Shown here: one piece after another, positions 30,966 through 43,000 of the stretch
How the letters are laid out: each line of letters opens with the position of its first letter
Numbering within the stretch: the stretch's first letter is position 1
Origin: Rapana venosa
Lineage: Eukaryota; Mollusca; Gastropoda; Neogastropoda; Muricidae
Direction: 5' to 3'
NCBI GenBank assembly: GCA_028751875.1
Contig: CM054134.1
Span: forward strand, 65,963,424 to 66,027,423
DNA: 64,000 nt
Notes under the pieces: model-generated
What the model saw: the letters and a program-made list of their open reading frames with translations, nothing else
Told to the model about the DNA's origin: nothing
Database searches by the model: none
Made by a program: the position numbers and the translations under genes

Positions 30966-33480
30966 CGTGCTGTGGGTATGTGTTTCGATTTCTTTATACT
31001 TCTTCACAAAAAAGTGAAAGTTAAAGATAAGACTGGGAAGGGGGGGGGGGTGACGATCACAATTGTTTTGTAGCAATGCACCTAAAAAAAAAATCATTAC
31101 AATGCACAATCGAAAAAAAACCTTTTTGTCACCCACAAAGTAAAAAAAAAAGCATAACACATTTTTACCTATTAAACATTTTAAATAAAAAAAAAAAAAA
31201 AAAATATAAAAAATAAAATAATTTAGCAAAATTAAAAATTTAACAAAAAGCTCCCCTATTTCTAACGTAAATAAAAGAGAAAATGTAATGTGCTGCGACC
31301 CCTTCCCTTTTGTCCCAAAATGATATAAAAAAAACAAAATCGCTGGACTAATAAAAAAGGTTTGAAAGAATATGCATGAAAAATCTTGAATTCGCCACTA
31401 ACAAATGAAGTGACAAAATGTGCGAAAACAATCAATAGTTATAAAGTTACATAATTGATGTATTACTAAAAAATTATTTCAACTATTTCCGGGAAAACTC
31501 CGAATACCCGGCTAAAAGCAATTAATGGCCCTCTCCCAAACCAGGGAAACAGACTGTTTCCCCCCGGTAGACATTATTTTTATGTTTAAAAAAGACTCCA
31601 ATTTTCCAGACTTTATATGCACAGGCGGACCCTTCCCCCTTTTTTCCACTGGAAAAATGTTTGTAGGCTTTTTGCCGATCTGATACATCTTCTAGTGACG
31701 AAAAAGGGGTTTTAGCTTTTTACATCAAATATTTCTTTTAACTAAGATGGCAACTTTTTTTTGTAATATACACCAAGTATTTTGAACCTTTTAAAAGGAG
31801 ATGAAATGAGTTAAGCTAAATTTTTGTGATCAGTTTACTCTAAGTTTTGTTTGCATAGAACTAAAAACGCAAATAAATTAATTTGAAAAAAACACACCCA
31901 AAAAATTTAAATAGGACTTTTTAAAAAACAATGAAGAAATTAGGGTCTGCTATTAGTTTTCGCGGTAAAAAATTTATATCTTTTCATCGTGTGTTGTGAG
32001 TTTTAAAATCTGGTTGTGATTTTTTTTACGACGCATTTTTGATAGGATACTAGATTTTCACTATTAGTTTTGCGCTTCATCTTCTGTGACGTAATTTTTT
32101 CCTTTTTTTTCTACACTGGTCATTTTAATTTTTAAAAAACCACAACTTGCGGATGTGGGCGGTGTAAAAACACCTCACAAAACAAAAACATTCCAAAAGA
32201 AGAGTAAAAATTTTGGGCATGAAAGATGAAGGGAAAATTTTTAAAACAGGGGAAAGGTACAAAAAATCAACTGATGTTTGGATACATCAACAAACAAATT
32301 TCACGTACTTCCCTCTCCTCTCTCCTCTCCTCCTCTCTTCAGCATATGCCCAAAGTACATTAAAACATTTCGAGTTCAGATTCTTCGCATATCAGAAACG
32401 CAAAACTTCTACAGCACGTCATACACCGGGCCGCGCGAACATACACCCGCGCAGAAGGTCCGCGGGCCCCCTCACAACAACCACACACCACACACACCCC
32501 AAAAACACGTGCACTCACAAAGAAGAAATATTTCAAATAATCCTAGGCAAATCATTTAAATGAAAATACAAAAGTTTTCACGAGGCATTAAAATACAATG
32601 TGAGTTTGGGAAAAACCCTGCAAAAAACAACCTACCCAATAACCGTGCACCACGCACACTAGCCCCGGGCACACACAAACACACACACACACGTACGCAC
32701 GCACGCACCCCGTGTGCTCACACACATCCAAGTCTAACCAACAAAAGGAAAAATTTAAATTATCAAAACATGTGAAAAATGCACTAGAGTAATAACGATG
32801 TATCCAATCAAAAGGTTTTCATTTTTCTTTTAGAAATTGTAGTTTGATAAACAAGGGTTTCTTTGTGGGAACTAAAAACTTCTTGAAATTTGGGTTTTAA
32901 AAAACCCTTAGGTGAAAAAAGGGATCAAACGATTCTGCCATATTAACCCAATTTCATTTAAAAGTACTTCTACGGACAAAAAATTTTGTGGGCATTAGCA
33001 AAATACAACTGTAACAACTTTTTAAAAATATTTAAAAAATTTGGGGTCATTTTTACTCAACAAGCTTAAACCAATAAAAAAGCATCCTTTCTTTTTTTAT
33101 TTCCCTAGGAAACTTCCCGTTCCCCGTAAACCATTTACTTGGAGTAAACTTCCAGTCGAAGATTATTTTGACCGCCCCACCATAAACAAATTTGTTTGTG
33201 CATCCCCCGGGCCGGGAAATCCACGAAAGCCTATAATGTCAGGGCCCCAGCACGACAAAAAGGGGCCCTCACTGAATCATTTTGTTTGCTTTCATGGGTA
33301 TTGTTTTTTACTAACTACACAGGAACCAACTTTATGAGACATAAACCGGGCCCCCCTGTTCGAACGCATGCAGCATCTTGGCTCCTTAAATCCCGTTTTT
33401 GCATTGGGGAAGATAGGCCGTGTGCCGTGGAAAAGATACAAAATTAACCAAAGCATACACACGGGGACGGGTGTAAAAAA
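30966..33480. other. No gene identified; A/T-rich with CA tracts
   Basis: Poly-A-rich sequence at 31080-31330, CA-rich stretches at 32470-32520 and 32640-32730, and otherwise noisy unique-looking sequence. Open frames here are short and have no recognisable content. Confidence 0.4.
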
Positions 33481-33492
33481 GCACATGAGTGC

Positions 33493-33939
33493 TTATCCAT
33501 TTTCCCCCCTATAAAAGAAAATAAAATAAAACCCACTAAGACCCCCCCCCCCCCCTATCCCTGACAAACCCTTTAGCTCGTCACGGGCCAACGGTCGCCA
33601 CCCCGAGTGGTGACCGCCACAGCATATAGAACAGGCAGGTTTTAGATCAGGAGGGGCACGCAGAGCAAAATTTTCAACCCTTTTAATACCGGTGAGAATA
33701 CTTTCAAAAACCCAAACAGGGTCTTTACCAGTCTTATGGAAGGCGTTCAACGAAGGGAAACTTTTTGCAAAAAACTTCATGGTACCTCCAACGGTCCATA
33801 GATAGGGGGTAGGATGGAAGGTGGGGAAGACAGGGCTATACCCTTCGCTTCCTATCATTTTAATATCCCGCGTCAACCAGGCCCCGAAGCTATAGTACCT
33901 GGGAATATTTGGGCAGTTTTTTTTGAACGACACTCTCAA
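33493..33939 (-). other. Unassigned 148-codon open frame
   Basis: A minus-strand frame of 148 codons in an otherwise gene-poor stretch. It contains PRYYSFGAWLTRDIKMIGSE, KACSICCGG-like Cys spacing (ACSICCGGHH) and a Gly/Pro-rich end that comes from a C run at 33542-33556. GAW-RD recalls the start of olfactomedin domains, but nothing after it supports that. I do not recognise it and its reality is doubtful, because the region is noisy. Confidence 0.2.
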
Positions 33940-34179
33940 AATGGCCTTTTGAAAAATGGAATAGACTCGACTTGGGTTTCATTTTTTCAATGAACCCAGC
34001 ACACTCATCGGGGAGTCGGGAAAAAACCCAATGAAAATTTTGGGGTTAAAAAAAACGACAACCTGTCCGTAATCCAAGGTTCCCAAACCCCTGCGCCAAT
34101 GCGGCTGGTAAAAAACTATAAGAGTAAATAGCGTTTCTTTTTAAGTTCTTATGTTGGGGTCGACCAAACCCTACCATAC

Positions 34180-34230
34180 CCTAACCCCCCAAAACCCTAT
34201 CATACATACCATACCATACCTTTGAGAGTA
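34180..34230. repeat. CCCTA/CATAC short repeats
   Basis: Irregular CCCTACCATA and CATACCATAC runs. They are not an ordered telomeric array. Confidence 0.7.
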
Positions 34231-34379
34231 GAGTAGAGCAGGCAGAGCCCCGGGAGGTACAGAGTATAGTAGATATTGTAGGATAGTAAAGGGTATGTTA
34301 GTTTGTAGTTTAAATTTGGGGGTACAGAGTAAAACGTAGCAGAGCACAAAAATTTTAACATTTTGCTGTAGAAGTTTAC

Positions 34380-34575
34380 AGTTTTCAAGGGAAAGTCCAG
34401 GGGAAGAAGAAGAGGGAACCAAGGGAAAAGCTGGGAGGATAAATCACGAATGGACAGGCCCAGAACTAAAAAAAAAACCCCGGAAAGGCAAACAAGAGAG
34501 GAATGGGGGAACTGGTTGTTTTGTTTTTGGGGGGCCCCCACGGTCATAACACGGGACAGATAGATAGATAGAAGA
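34380..34575 (+). mobile_element. RTE-3: 3' end of an RTE element with (GATA)n tail
   Basis: The last ~190 bp of the RTE-1/RTE-2 family. Shared landmarks with RTE-2 (reversed) are GGGAGGATA, GGACAGGCC, GAGAGGAATGG, GGAACTGGTTGTT, GCCCCCACGGTC and ACGGGACAGATAGATAGATA. It is heavily 5' truncated and full of homopolymer indels. The identical ending in two copies fixes the 3' end of this family as a GATA microsatellite, an RTE-clade habit. Confidence 0.82.
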
Positions 34576-35101
34576 CTGTATTACATTTACAGTATGCGTT
34601 GTCTTAAACCTATTATACGCATGCGCTGTATTTATCGTTTGTATTTGTTCTTTGCATTGTACTTGTATTTGTTTCATTTTCATTTCGGCCTCCCAAAGGT
34701 TTACAAAATGTGACTTTGCACGTTATTTGAAATTCTTTGCAAAACAAATATCCAAACTTCACCCACCCACCCCCCCCAAAAAAAGAAAAAAACCCTCTCA
34801 TCACCCTTTCTGTCATCCTATCCATGAGCGCCACACAGCAGGGAAAAAACTAAAGAAGATTCCCCCAAGGGAGCAACACGGAGAGAGGAGTGGGGGCAAT
34901 CTAGTGGCGATAACGATTGTGGCTGACCCTTTTACAATAGACTTCAGCCCGGCAGCCCCCCATTAACCCCGGAAAACCCAAAGCCAAATGGCATTTTACA
35001 GAGGGGCGACCGGAGAATTCAGTCGACTTTTTGCCCCTACCCCTTTCCTGTGCCTCCTTTTTTGTTCGACTATTTCATTTTCGCTTTTTTTCTTTCTTTT
35101 T

Positions 35102-35365
35102 TCAGACAAGAGAGAGAGAAGGGGAAGAGGGGAGAGAGAAGAGGGAGAGAAAAAAGGGGGAAAGAGAAGGGGGGAGAGAGCACCACGAACCCCGCAACTC
35201 GAACACACACGCACGAGGTACACATACAGCAAGATCACCGACACAGACCAAAAACACAGACAACAGACAGACCCCACACACACCCCACGCCACGCACGCA
35301 CGCACGCACACGTGCACACACCACACCACACACACACACACACACACAAACACACACATAACACA
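35102..35365. repeat. GA-rich then CA-rich simple repeats
   Basis: GAGA/GGAA tract (35102-35182), spacer, then CA and CGCA tract (35270-35362). Confidence 0.93.
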
Positions 35366-35465
35366 CCGGGGGCGGATAGCCTGGGGGGAGGGGATGCCTC
35401 GTGATCTCTGACTTGGGGTTTGAATCTTTTTCAAAGGATTTTTCCCCTGGATTAACATCAGTCCC

Positions 35466-35469
<4 letters not shown>

Positions 35470-35502
<33 letters not shown>

Positions 35503-35575
35503 ACCCCCCCCCCAAAACCCCAAAACTAAACCCCCCCCCCCCCCAACCACCAAAAATCCAAAAAAATTTTCCCCC
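35470..35575. repeat. Poly-C tracts
   Basis: C runs of over 30 and 14 bases broken by A. They create spurious Gly/Pro-rich open frames on both strands. Confidence 0.93.
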
Positions 35576-35719
35576 CCGGGAAAATAAGGGCAAAAGGTGC
35601 CCCGGTGGGAACGGTAACAAAATTACAAAACGTGCACAGGGGGAACTAGGGATATAAAAGACATATTTCATTGTCCGGAAAAAACGAAAAAAAAAGTATA
35701 AATAAATCATACCACAAAC

Positions 35720-35912
35720 CGCACCCCGGGGCGCGCGTGCGCGTGCACACAAAACAACACAAACCAACAGAACACACAATCACACGCGCGCGAAAGCACA
35801 CACACACACACACACACCACATACCACCACGCACGCACCACCGGGGCCCCGCGCCCAACGCGCACGCACACGCACCCACACCCGGGCGCGCACACCCACA
35901 CACAAAACCCCC
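35720..35912. repeat. CA/GC-rich low-complexity tract
   Basis: Alternating purine-pyrimidine CA and CG runs. Confidence 0.88.
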
Positions 35913-36374
35913 CTTCGGGCGAATTTTTAAACGATTTTCCCTGGCAAAAGCATACAGAAATATTGCGCACAAAAAAACCTGCCTGCCTTTTGAAAGGGTA
36001 GGCCATTTTATCCCGTGGGGAAAGGAAAACAAAACTTCAAAAAATCATCAAACGGAGTGAAAGTAAAATAGGCGTGGGCGCTTATTTACATTTTTAAATA
36101 AAAAAAATTTAAATTTAAAAATGAAAAATTATGACGCAAACAGTAAGCCGAAGGAAGACAAGTAGATGCGTGATTGTAGACGACAACACAGAGAGAGAAA
36201 ATTTAAAAAGAGTATTTTCCCTGATTTTGGGGACTAATTTTTAAAACCAACGATGTACTATAAGTCAAAATTAGAAACAGAAAAAGGTTTGGTTTGAAGG
36301 TATATTTTTTTTTTTTTTGTGGTGGTTTTGTAAGCTTTTTTTTGATCGTATTTTTGTTTTTAAAACTTTCGGTA

Positions 36375-36500
36375 ACATCAGATTTTTTGCGTGAAATTAG
36401 GCTGCTCTCCCCCGGTAAGCACGGGCCACAAGACAGCTCCCCCCATCATCTTTTAGATTTTTTTCCTGTCTGCATTGTGGTTTTTTTTTTTTTTTAAAAA
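36375..36500 (-). mobile_element. Probable SINE-1 fragment (degraded)
   Basis: GCGTGAAATTAGGCTGCTCT followed by CCCCCGGTAAGCACG, then a T run and CTGTCTGCATTGTGG. This follows the order of the SINE-1b body at 16733-16840 (GTGAAATTCGGGCTGCTCTC, CCCGGGGAGAGC, T run, CTGCAGCTG). It is short and noisy, so the call is tentative. Confidence 0.45.
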
Positions 36501-37344
36501 AGGGACTGATTTGTTTTAAAACATGTTTTCAGGACAACCGTTTTTAAGGGTAGTAGTTTTAAAAGGGACTAGAACAAAATAAAGTCAGAAGATTTTTATT
36601 GGGGTTTAAAAAGGGGGTTATTTTGAATCCAAAAGTAAAACGTGTCACAAAACAAAAGTGAAAGAAAACCAAAAAAAGCAAAATCTCGTTTTAAAGCAAC
36701 ACATTTACCAAAATTTGGGGTTTTTCGTGTTACTGCAACTGGAGTTACACAAAAATTTTAAAAAAACCAAAAAAAATACACAAAAAAAACCCCCAAAAAT
36801 AACAATCCCCCCCCCCCGAAAATTTAAAGTTAAAAAAACAATTAAATTATATACCCCTGTACTTAGGGAATTTTGTTTCGTTTTCGTATTTCCTTTATAA
36901 CAAAAAAAAGACCCCCAAACACTCGTCACAGAGAATGTCTAGTCAAGCATTACACTGGAGCACACAATTCAGCATGTGAATGAAAGATTGGGAAGAAATG
37001 GATTCGAACCATTTTCCTGGACCTATCCAACCCCGAAGTTTTGACAGGTTTCTGGGTGTGTGATGTGAAATCTATTGATCTTGACTGGGGTGAACCTTGT
37101 GCTGCCCGGTTTGGATTGGGTGATTAATTGTCAAGTCTGACAGGTCGAGAAGTCCTCAGTCCATCAAAAAGTGAAAATTACTTGCAGTGTTTATATCTAG
37201 AGTTACCAATACAAAAATTTAAGTAACAAAAATATCAAAACTCATTTTGACAAAGGGAAAAAAGAAAAAAAAAAGAGGAAAAAGTGACCGGAATGAGGAA
37301 GAAAAGGGAACATCATTGAAAAAGATAAAGAAAAGAAGAAAAAA
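36501..37344. other. No gene identified
   Basis: Noisy A/T-rich sequence to about 36950, then cleaner sequence leading to the PAN-type exon. An A-rich stretch (37255-37345) precedes the start codon. No TATA-like promoter can be defended. Confidence 0.4.
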
Positions 37345-37749
37345 ATGGAAACAATAACAGCCGTGAAAGCAAAAGCAAGATACCGATTCAAACTCACAAA
37401 CATGTCTATTTTCGTATCACTACTGATCATTTCAGTGCTGAGTACCAGTAAACTTCTAGCAGCAAAGCAGATATACACAAATGTTATACTCATTCAAGAG
37501 AAGCGCATGATGCAAGCTGTTTACTGCAAGAACCAAGTAATAATTGAAGAGCACAGATACCACTTATTATCTGCACGTAACAAAGTGGAGTGTGCAGTAC
37601 AATGCCGGCTTGATGACAGATGCTTATCAGTAGTGTATGACCAAGGAAAGGAAACATGTCACCTTGCAGATTCAAAGGCGTTCGAAAACTGTACCAACAT
37701 GGAACCATGGGACCAAGCTAATGAAAGGGGCATTTTTTTCTATCAGGAG
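37345..37749 (+). CDS. First coding exon of a secreted PAN/apple-like protein (partial)
   Basis: An ATG at 37345 opens the frame, but the ATG at 37402 is preferred because it gives a standard signal peptide: MSIFVSLLIISVLSTSKLLA. The mature part has QAVYCKNQVIIEEHRYHLLS, ARNKVECAVQCRLDDRCLSV, VYDQGKETCHLADSK and FENCTNMEPW. The spacing C-x3-C-x5-C-LSVVYD-x5-TC-L is that of PAN/apple modules, extracellular protein- or sugar-binding folds that often precede fibrinogen-like or lectin domains in molluscan proteins. The exon ends in GAG, followed by GTAAGT at 37750-37755. The open frame runs on to 37857, but beyond the donor it is intron. The downstream exons are not visible; SINE-2b would lie in the first intron. 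No frameshift is seen, so this is the best candidate for a living host gene here. Confidence 0.8.
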
Positions 37750-37755
37750 GTAAGT
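37750..37755 (+). other. Splice donor GTAAGT of the PAN-type exon
   Basis: GAG|GTAAGT is a consensus 5' splice site at the point where protein-like coding content ends. Confidence 0.75.
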
Positions 37756-37995
37756 GTGCAGTTTTATTTCGTTTTCTTTCGTTCCTCGGCTACAGCTCCA
37801 AGATTCATAAATGGTGAGATTTTTGAGTATGCGACCGTTTTTTCTCCCATCAAGTAGCCGCATTCTGACTTCGGGGAAACGCACAGAAAAAAATGGTAGA
37901 TTGTTTCCTTATCACAGAATCGGGGTTTTTTATTTAATGTCTTCTTGTAGCCTACATGAGTTGTTTTAAAGACAATTGACAAATATCACACATTT

Positions 37996-38793
37996 ACCAG
38001 CCGCCATGGCGCAGTGGTCTTGAAGGTCGCGGGTTTGTACCCTATAAGAATCATAGGGATTTTTCGGACTTCGGCCAGAGTGAGTGTGCTGTGGGCTCAA
38101 TGGGAAGACTGGGACCACACAGTCGAGCTTTATCCGCTTTACGAACGTAAGCTTAAGAGTGTTGCTCAAGTTACCTGACCAACACTGCAGGTTCTGTATC
38201 TCTCGGGCCCAGTTGACGCCGGGATTTCTTATGATAATAAGCGTAGAGTACAACCCTGTCAAGTAGTCTCAAAGCGTATGCATTTCCACATTAGCATCAT
38301 TACGTCATTCTCATTATCATTGATCATCATGCAATATTAAAAAAAAGCCTCTGATTCGGTGGTCCCAGTTGCTCTAGTCTAATGGTATCCTTAAATTCGG
38401 TTTCCCCATACACTTTTGTGCCTGTGGTAAGTTTGCCTTTGGTGTTGGAGGTTCACGGGGATGATCATTGGAGTGACATTGTGGTGGTTGCCACCTCGGG
38501 AGGGCAACTCACCCAGTCTGGCTTCACCACTGACCTAACACTGTCGTTAGTATGGGGTTTAGTAGGTGGTGTCCTGTCTATGTTAGCTCAGAACCGTATC
38601 TCTGAACACCAGCAGAAGTGCAGGGCCCCTCTGACTGGTGGCCCACGAAGTCCTATTGATGGACTCCTGTGGACTTCCGACCCTTGGGATGATACATAAC
38701 GAATCTGGGTATGGCTGTGGCAGGGAAATTGAGAGATTGGCAGGAGAGCAGCAGGACGGGGACGTCACTGAAGATGAGGCAGCAAAAAAAAAA
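37996..38793 (+). mobile_element. SINE-2b: second copy of the long tRNA-headed SINE
   Basis: Starts ACCAGCCGCCATGGCGCAGT with the A box at 38007-38017. It lacks about 15 bp between the A and B boxes and has a decayed B box (GGTTTGTACCC). It then follows SINE-2a to the end, including GGGAAGACTGGGACCACACA, GTATGGGGTTTAGTAGG, GCAGGACGGGGACGTCAC and GAGGCAGC plus 10 A. A target-site duplication is not evident. It lies downstream of the PAN-type exon, probably in its intron. Confidence 0.85.
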
Positions 38794-38929
38794 GTACATA
38801 TTTTTCTTTTCAACACAAAAGGTATGATGGGATTTTTTTTTCGTGTACTTCATTTTCTTTTTTGAGTATTCCACATTGTACAATGTTAATGCTTCACCAA
38901 TATACATTAACTTATCTTTTTCTCTAAAA

Positions 38930-39455
38930 ACCTATGCAAAATGTTGATTATCCAGTTTTGGCTGGGCGATATCTAAATGATTTCTTGTTTTACTGCAATC
39001 TAAAACTATATTCTTCATCCGATACTAAAGCTCCCAGATATTTGAAGTTATATACAGTCTCGATTTTCCTGCCTTCTATGATTATGTCCGTGCTGATGCC
39101 ATTGGCACTATTTGTCATCTGCTGGATTTTCTCTACATTAAGCTACATGCCATATGCTGAAGAGGCTTCAATCAAGGGGATTTACTCAATTGAATAGCTC
39201 TTGTTCTTCTCCAGCTAGGCCGTCGATGTCATCAGCAAAACCTATGTTTGTAATTGTCCTGCTTCCAATGCTGACCGTTCCCTCATGATTTTCAAGTGCG
39301 TCAGCCATTATTCTCTATAAGAAGATGTTGAAGAGGGTGGGAGAGAGCAGACATCCTTTGTGTACTCCAATTGCAGTTCGAAACCAATCTCCTATGTTGC
39401 TGTCATTGTAGACTGCGCTGGTTGCGTTGTTACAGAGGCATTCTACGGTTCTGAA
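38930..39455 (-). pseudogene. RTE-4: middle RT fragment
   Basis: Minus-strand frames give RTVECLCNNATSAVYNDSNI, GDWFRTAIGVHKGCLLSPTL, FNIFLERIMADALENHEGTV, NIGFADDIDGLAGEEQEL and LQMTNSANGI-like text, then LGALVSDE. This matches the RTE-2 RT around its FADD box. FADD stands for YADD. One stop follows FNIFL and others come later. It begins exactly where the (GAA)-rich tail of LINE-B2 ends, so LINE-B2 inserted into, or joined to, this older RTE copy. From 38796 to 38930 nothing is recognised. Confidence 0.72.
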
Positions 39456-40045
39456 TTCTTCTTTTTCTTCTTCATCTTCTTCAAGTGTCCGGTCTGGTCC
39501 TGCAGACATCGACGATCATGGCTCTCCATTCTTCCCTGTTCTCGGTCCCTCTCATGAGCTCATTGTTGGTGCCCTCTTTATTCGTTGCGAATTTGTTTAA
39601 GCTGTCTGTGAATTTTGTGCGTTGTCTTCCTCTGCTCTTGTTTCCACAGATTTTGCCACTCCATAACAGTTTCTCTAGCCCGGGCAGCCCTGATTATATG
39701 GCCGAAAATTTGAGCTGTTTTTCTGATGGTGTTGAGAAGGGATCTCTTGTATCCAACCATTTCCATTACCTCTGAAATTTGTTTTCTTTTTGTCCATGAG
39801 ACTTTAAATGATTCTCCGGATGAGCCACATCTCCACTGCTTCAGTCGCTGTTCTGTGTCCTTGGCTAGGGTCCAGCACTCACATCCGTACAGAAGAATGG
39901 ACCATACGTAGGCTCTCATAACATGGATCTTTGTCTTGAGGCTTATCTTACTGTTGGTAAAAATGCATTTCATGTTGTTAAAAGTTGCCTTAGATTAACC
40001 GATTCTCTTCTTGATTTCTGTGTCACACTTGCCGTCCGGGGTTAT
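39456..40045 (-). pseudogene. LINE-B2 part 2: RT C-terminal region and (GAA) tail
   Basis: The second copy of LINE-B. From about 40045 the minus strand reads PGRQV/CDTEIKKR, MKCIFTNSKISLKTKIHVMR, AYVWSILLYGCECWTLAKD, KVSWTKRKQ, MEMVGYKRSLLNTI, IFGHIIRAA and HRQLKQIRNE. The same VDVCRTR-DT end and a GAAGAAGATGAAGAAG tail (39456-39488) follow. Several frameshifts are present. It keeps CECWTL, where LINE-B has lost two residues. The N-terminal side is found at 43237-43640. Confidence 0.82.
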
Positions 40046-43000
40046 AGTCTATCTATCTATCTATCTGTCCCGTAGTCTGACGACCGTGGGGGCACACTCA
40101 AAGACTCAACAACCAGTTCCCTCCATTCCTCTCTCTGTTCTGCTTTTCTCAGGGTTTTGTTGAGTTCTAGGCCTGTCCTTTCGCTGATGCTATCCTCCCA
40201 GCTCTTCCTTGGTCTGCCTCTTCTTCTTCCGCCTTGGACAGTGCCTTGTAAAACTGTCTTTGCAAGTCCTTTGGATCTTGTGACATGCCCATACCATTTA
40301 AGTTTACGTTTTTTCACGATCGTTAGAAGGTTCTCATAGGGTCCAATGGTTTGCTGGATTCTGTTATGCACGCTTTCGTTGCTTATGTGGTCTTTGTAGG
40401 AGATGCCAAAAGGAGTCTCCGAAAGCATCTCATCTCCACCGCCTGTACTCTTCTCTCCAAATCTGCAGTCAGGGTCCATGATTCACAGGAAATACAGAAA
40501 TATTGGATATGACAAGGGAGCGCATTAGTCTGATCTTGGAGATAAGTGAGATATTTTTATCTCTCCAGATGGTGTTTTTTTTGGGACAAAGCTTTATTGT
40601 CTGTGCAGCCCTGAAATACTACTTCTGGCTTGGATCCTGGGTCTGATACAATGGCTCCCAGGTATTTGAAGCTTTGAACTGTTTCCAGCTTCTGGTCATT
40701 AAACCTGATATCAGTGCTAATGCCGTTGGTGTTATTAGTCATCAGTTTGGTCTTCTCTGCACTGATTTCCATGCCGTATGTTTTGGAGGCCTTATTCAAG
40801 TGTTCTGTAAGGCTGGCAAGCTCTTTTTTTTGATCCTGCTATTCCATCATGTCATCTGCGAATTTGGAGGTTTGTGATCGTTCTGCCACCAATGCTGACT
40901 GATCCTTCATGATGTTTTCCCGTGCATCAGCCATGATTCTCTCAAGGGAAAATGTTGAAAAGAGTGGGTGAGAGTAGACAGCCCTGCCTTACTCCAACTG
41001 TTGTTCGAAACCATTCTCCAAAGTTGTTGTTTTTAAATACACTGCACTGGTGGCCTCGCTGTACAGCTGTTTGATGACTCTGATCAGGTTTGCATTTTAT
41101 GCTGTACAAAATTCATGGTTGCCCCCCAAAGCTGCATGCCACACCCTGTCAAATGCCTTCTTAAAATCGATAAATACATGGTAAAGGTCTTGTTGATGTT
41201 GAAGGAACCGCTCACATAGTATTCTGAGGTTGAATATCTGTTCTGTTTTTGCTGCGCCCTGCTCTGAAACTGCTTGTTCCTCAGCAATGATGGTCTCTGC
41301 TTGTGGCTTCAGTCTATTCAATTATTATCTGCATCATGACCTTGCTTGGGTGGCATATGAGGCTGATTGTGCGGTAATTATGGCATTGTTGTAGATTTCC
41401 TTTCTTGGGGAGGGTGATGATGAGTGACTTTGTCCATGGTGTTTTCCATTTTCCTGTCTGCCAGATCTTGTTGCAGATTCTTAGTAGGGCGGGTGATCAT
41501 GGCTTCCCCCCCAGCTTGAACCAACTCGCTGGAATGTTGTCAGCCCCTGCTGACTTTCCCTTTTTCACGATCTGACTGTTGTTTCCACTTTTCGGAGGAT
41601 AGGGTGACTGTCTGTGTCTTTGCTTGCGGGTACATTAAGGACTTCTGGATCTCCTGCGGTTCTATAGTTTATACGATCGGAGCAGTATTCTGTCCATCTG
41701 TTCAGAATATCCTGGTCTCAGTGAGACACTTCCCATTTTGTCTTGGATTGTTTAAAAACCTTTTCCCTGTTTTGTGCTAGTCAGGTCTTTCACCAGCTGA
41801 TATGCTTTTTTTGCTATTGTTTTTCTTGATGTTCTCTTCAATGTCTTGGCACTGTTCACCGATCCATTTCTTTTGCCCTCCGTCATGGACTTCCTGATTC
41901 TTTTGTTGACTGCCCTAAATTTTTTTCTGCTCTTTCTTTTGTTTCATTTTTCTTTTTCTTCAACTCTCTACGCTTGTCGCATAGTTGTAGGATGTTAGGT
42001 GTGACCCAGGTTTTTGACTGGTCGCTGTTTTCCAAGAAGCTCGCTTGCTGTTTCAGTCACTGCTGTATGAAACTATTCGTCAGTGTATCTATGTCTGAGT
42101 CTATCACAGTGAGTGCTGCAAACTTTTCCCCTATCCTTGCTTGAAAAATTTCTAATACCTCTGGGTCCTTCAGCTTCTCGAGGTCAAATTTTATCCTGAT
42201 TTTGTTCCGCTTGTGGATTTTTTTTAAGACGTAGTCGAAAGTCATCATCACAAGATCATGATCACTCCCTATGTCTGCTCCTGGAAAACTTCGTGTCTGT
42301 GCGATGTTAACGCTAGACTGAAACCGTCTTTTCACCATGATGTAATCTATTGGTTGTGGTGTTCTCCATTTGGGCTATGCCATGTCCATTTTTCTGGATT
42401 TCTTGTGTGGGGGCCCAAATGTATTCATAGCTGGAGGTGGTTGTTAAAAGGCAAACTCCCGGAGTCTCAAGCCTTTTCATTTGATTGGTTATTACAAATG
42501 TGGCCCACAAACGCCCTCCCAAACTTTTCCCTGCATCTTCTCCTACCTTGGAGTTCCAGTCCCCTTTCACACGAGGATGTCTTTCTTGGGAGTTTGATTC
42601 AGAACCTCTTGTAGCTGGTCATAAAATTCTTCTATGGCTTCATCTGTGCAGTCTGATGTTATGTTAAAGGGGGTTGCTCTCAGGCGGATGGGATAAGTCT
42701 GCTGGACACAGGCTGACAGCTCATGACGGTGTTCACGGTTTTCTTTGTGAACGAGAAACCCCCCGCCGAGTTCATGTTTATCCTGTTTTCCCCACTGTAG
42801 TATAATTTTTGGTCTTCCTGGTTTGTTGTTTCTCCCATGTTTTTCCACCTGACTTCGCAGAGCCCAAGGAAAGTGCCATTGATATCTGGACATCTCATGT
42901 GTCAGTTCTTCCACTGTGCCTGCAGCTCTTTGGTCCGTACATTCCATGTGCCAATGATTGTGTTGTTTCTGGCACGGATTTTTGTGTTTTTACATCAGTA

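Noticed and set aside
33493..33939. Olfactomedin-domain gene
   Set aside because: Only GAW-RD resembles that family. No later motif agrees and the region is noisy.
34180..34230. Interstitial telomere repeat (CCCTAACCCC-like)
   Set aside because: The hexamer is not repeated in register; the stretch is mixed CCCTA and CATAC.
35235..35779. Gly- and Cys/Val-rich open frames
   Set aside because: Produced by poly-C, CA and CG tracts; no codon structure or motif.
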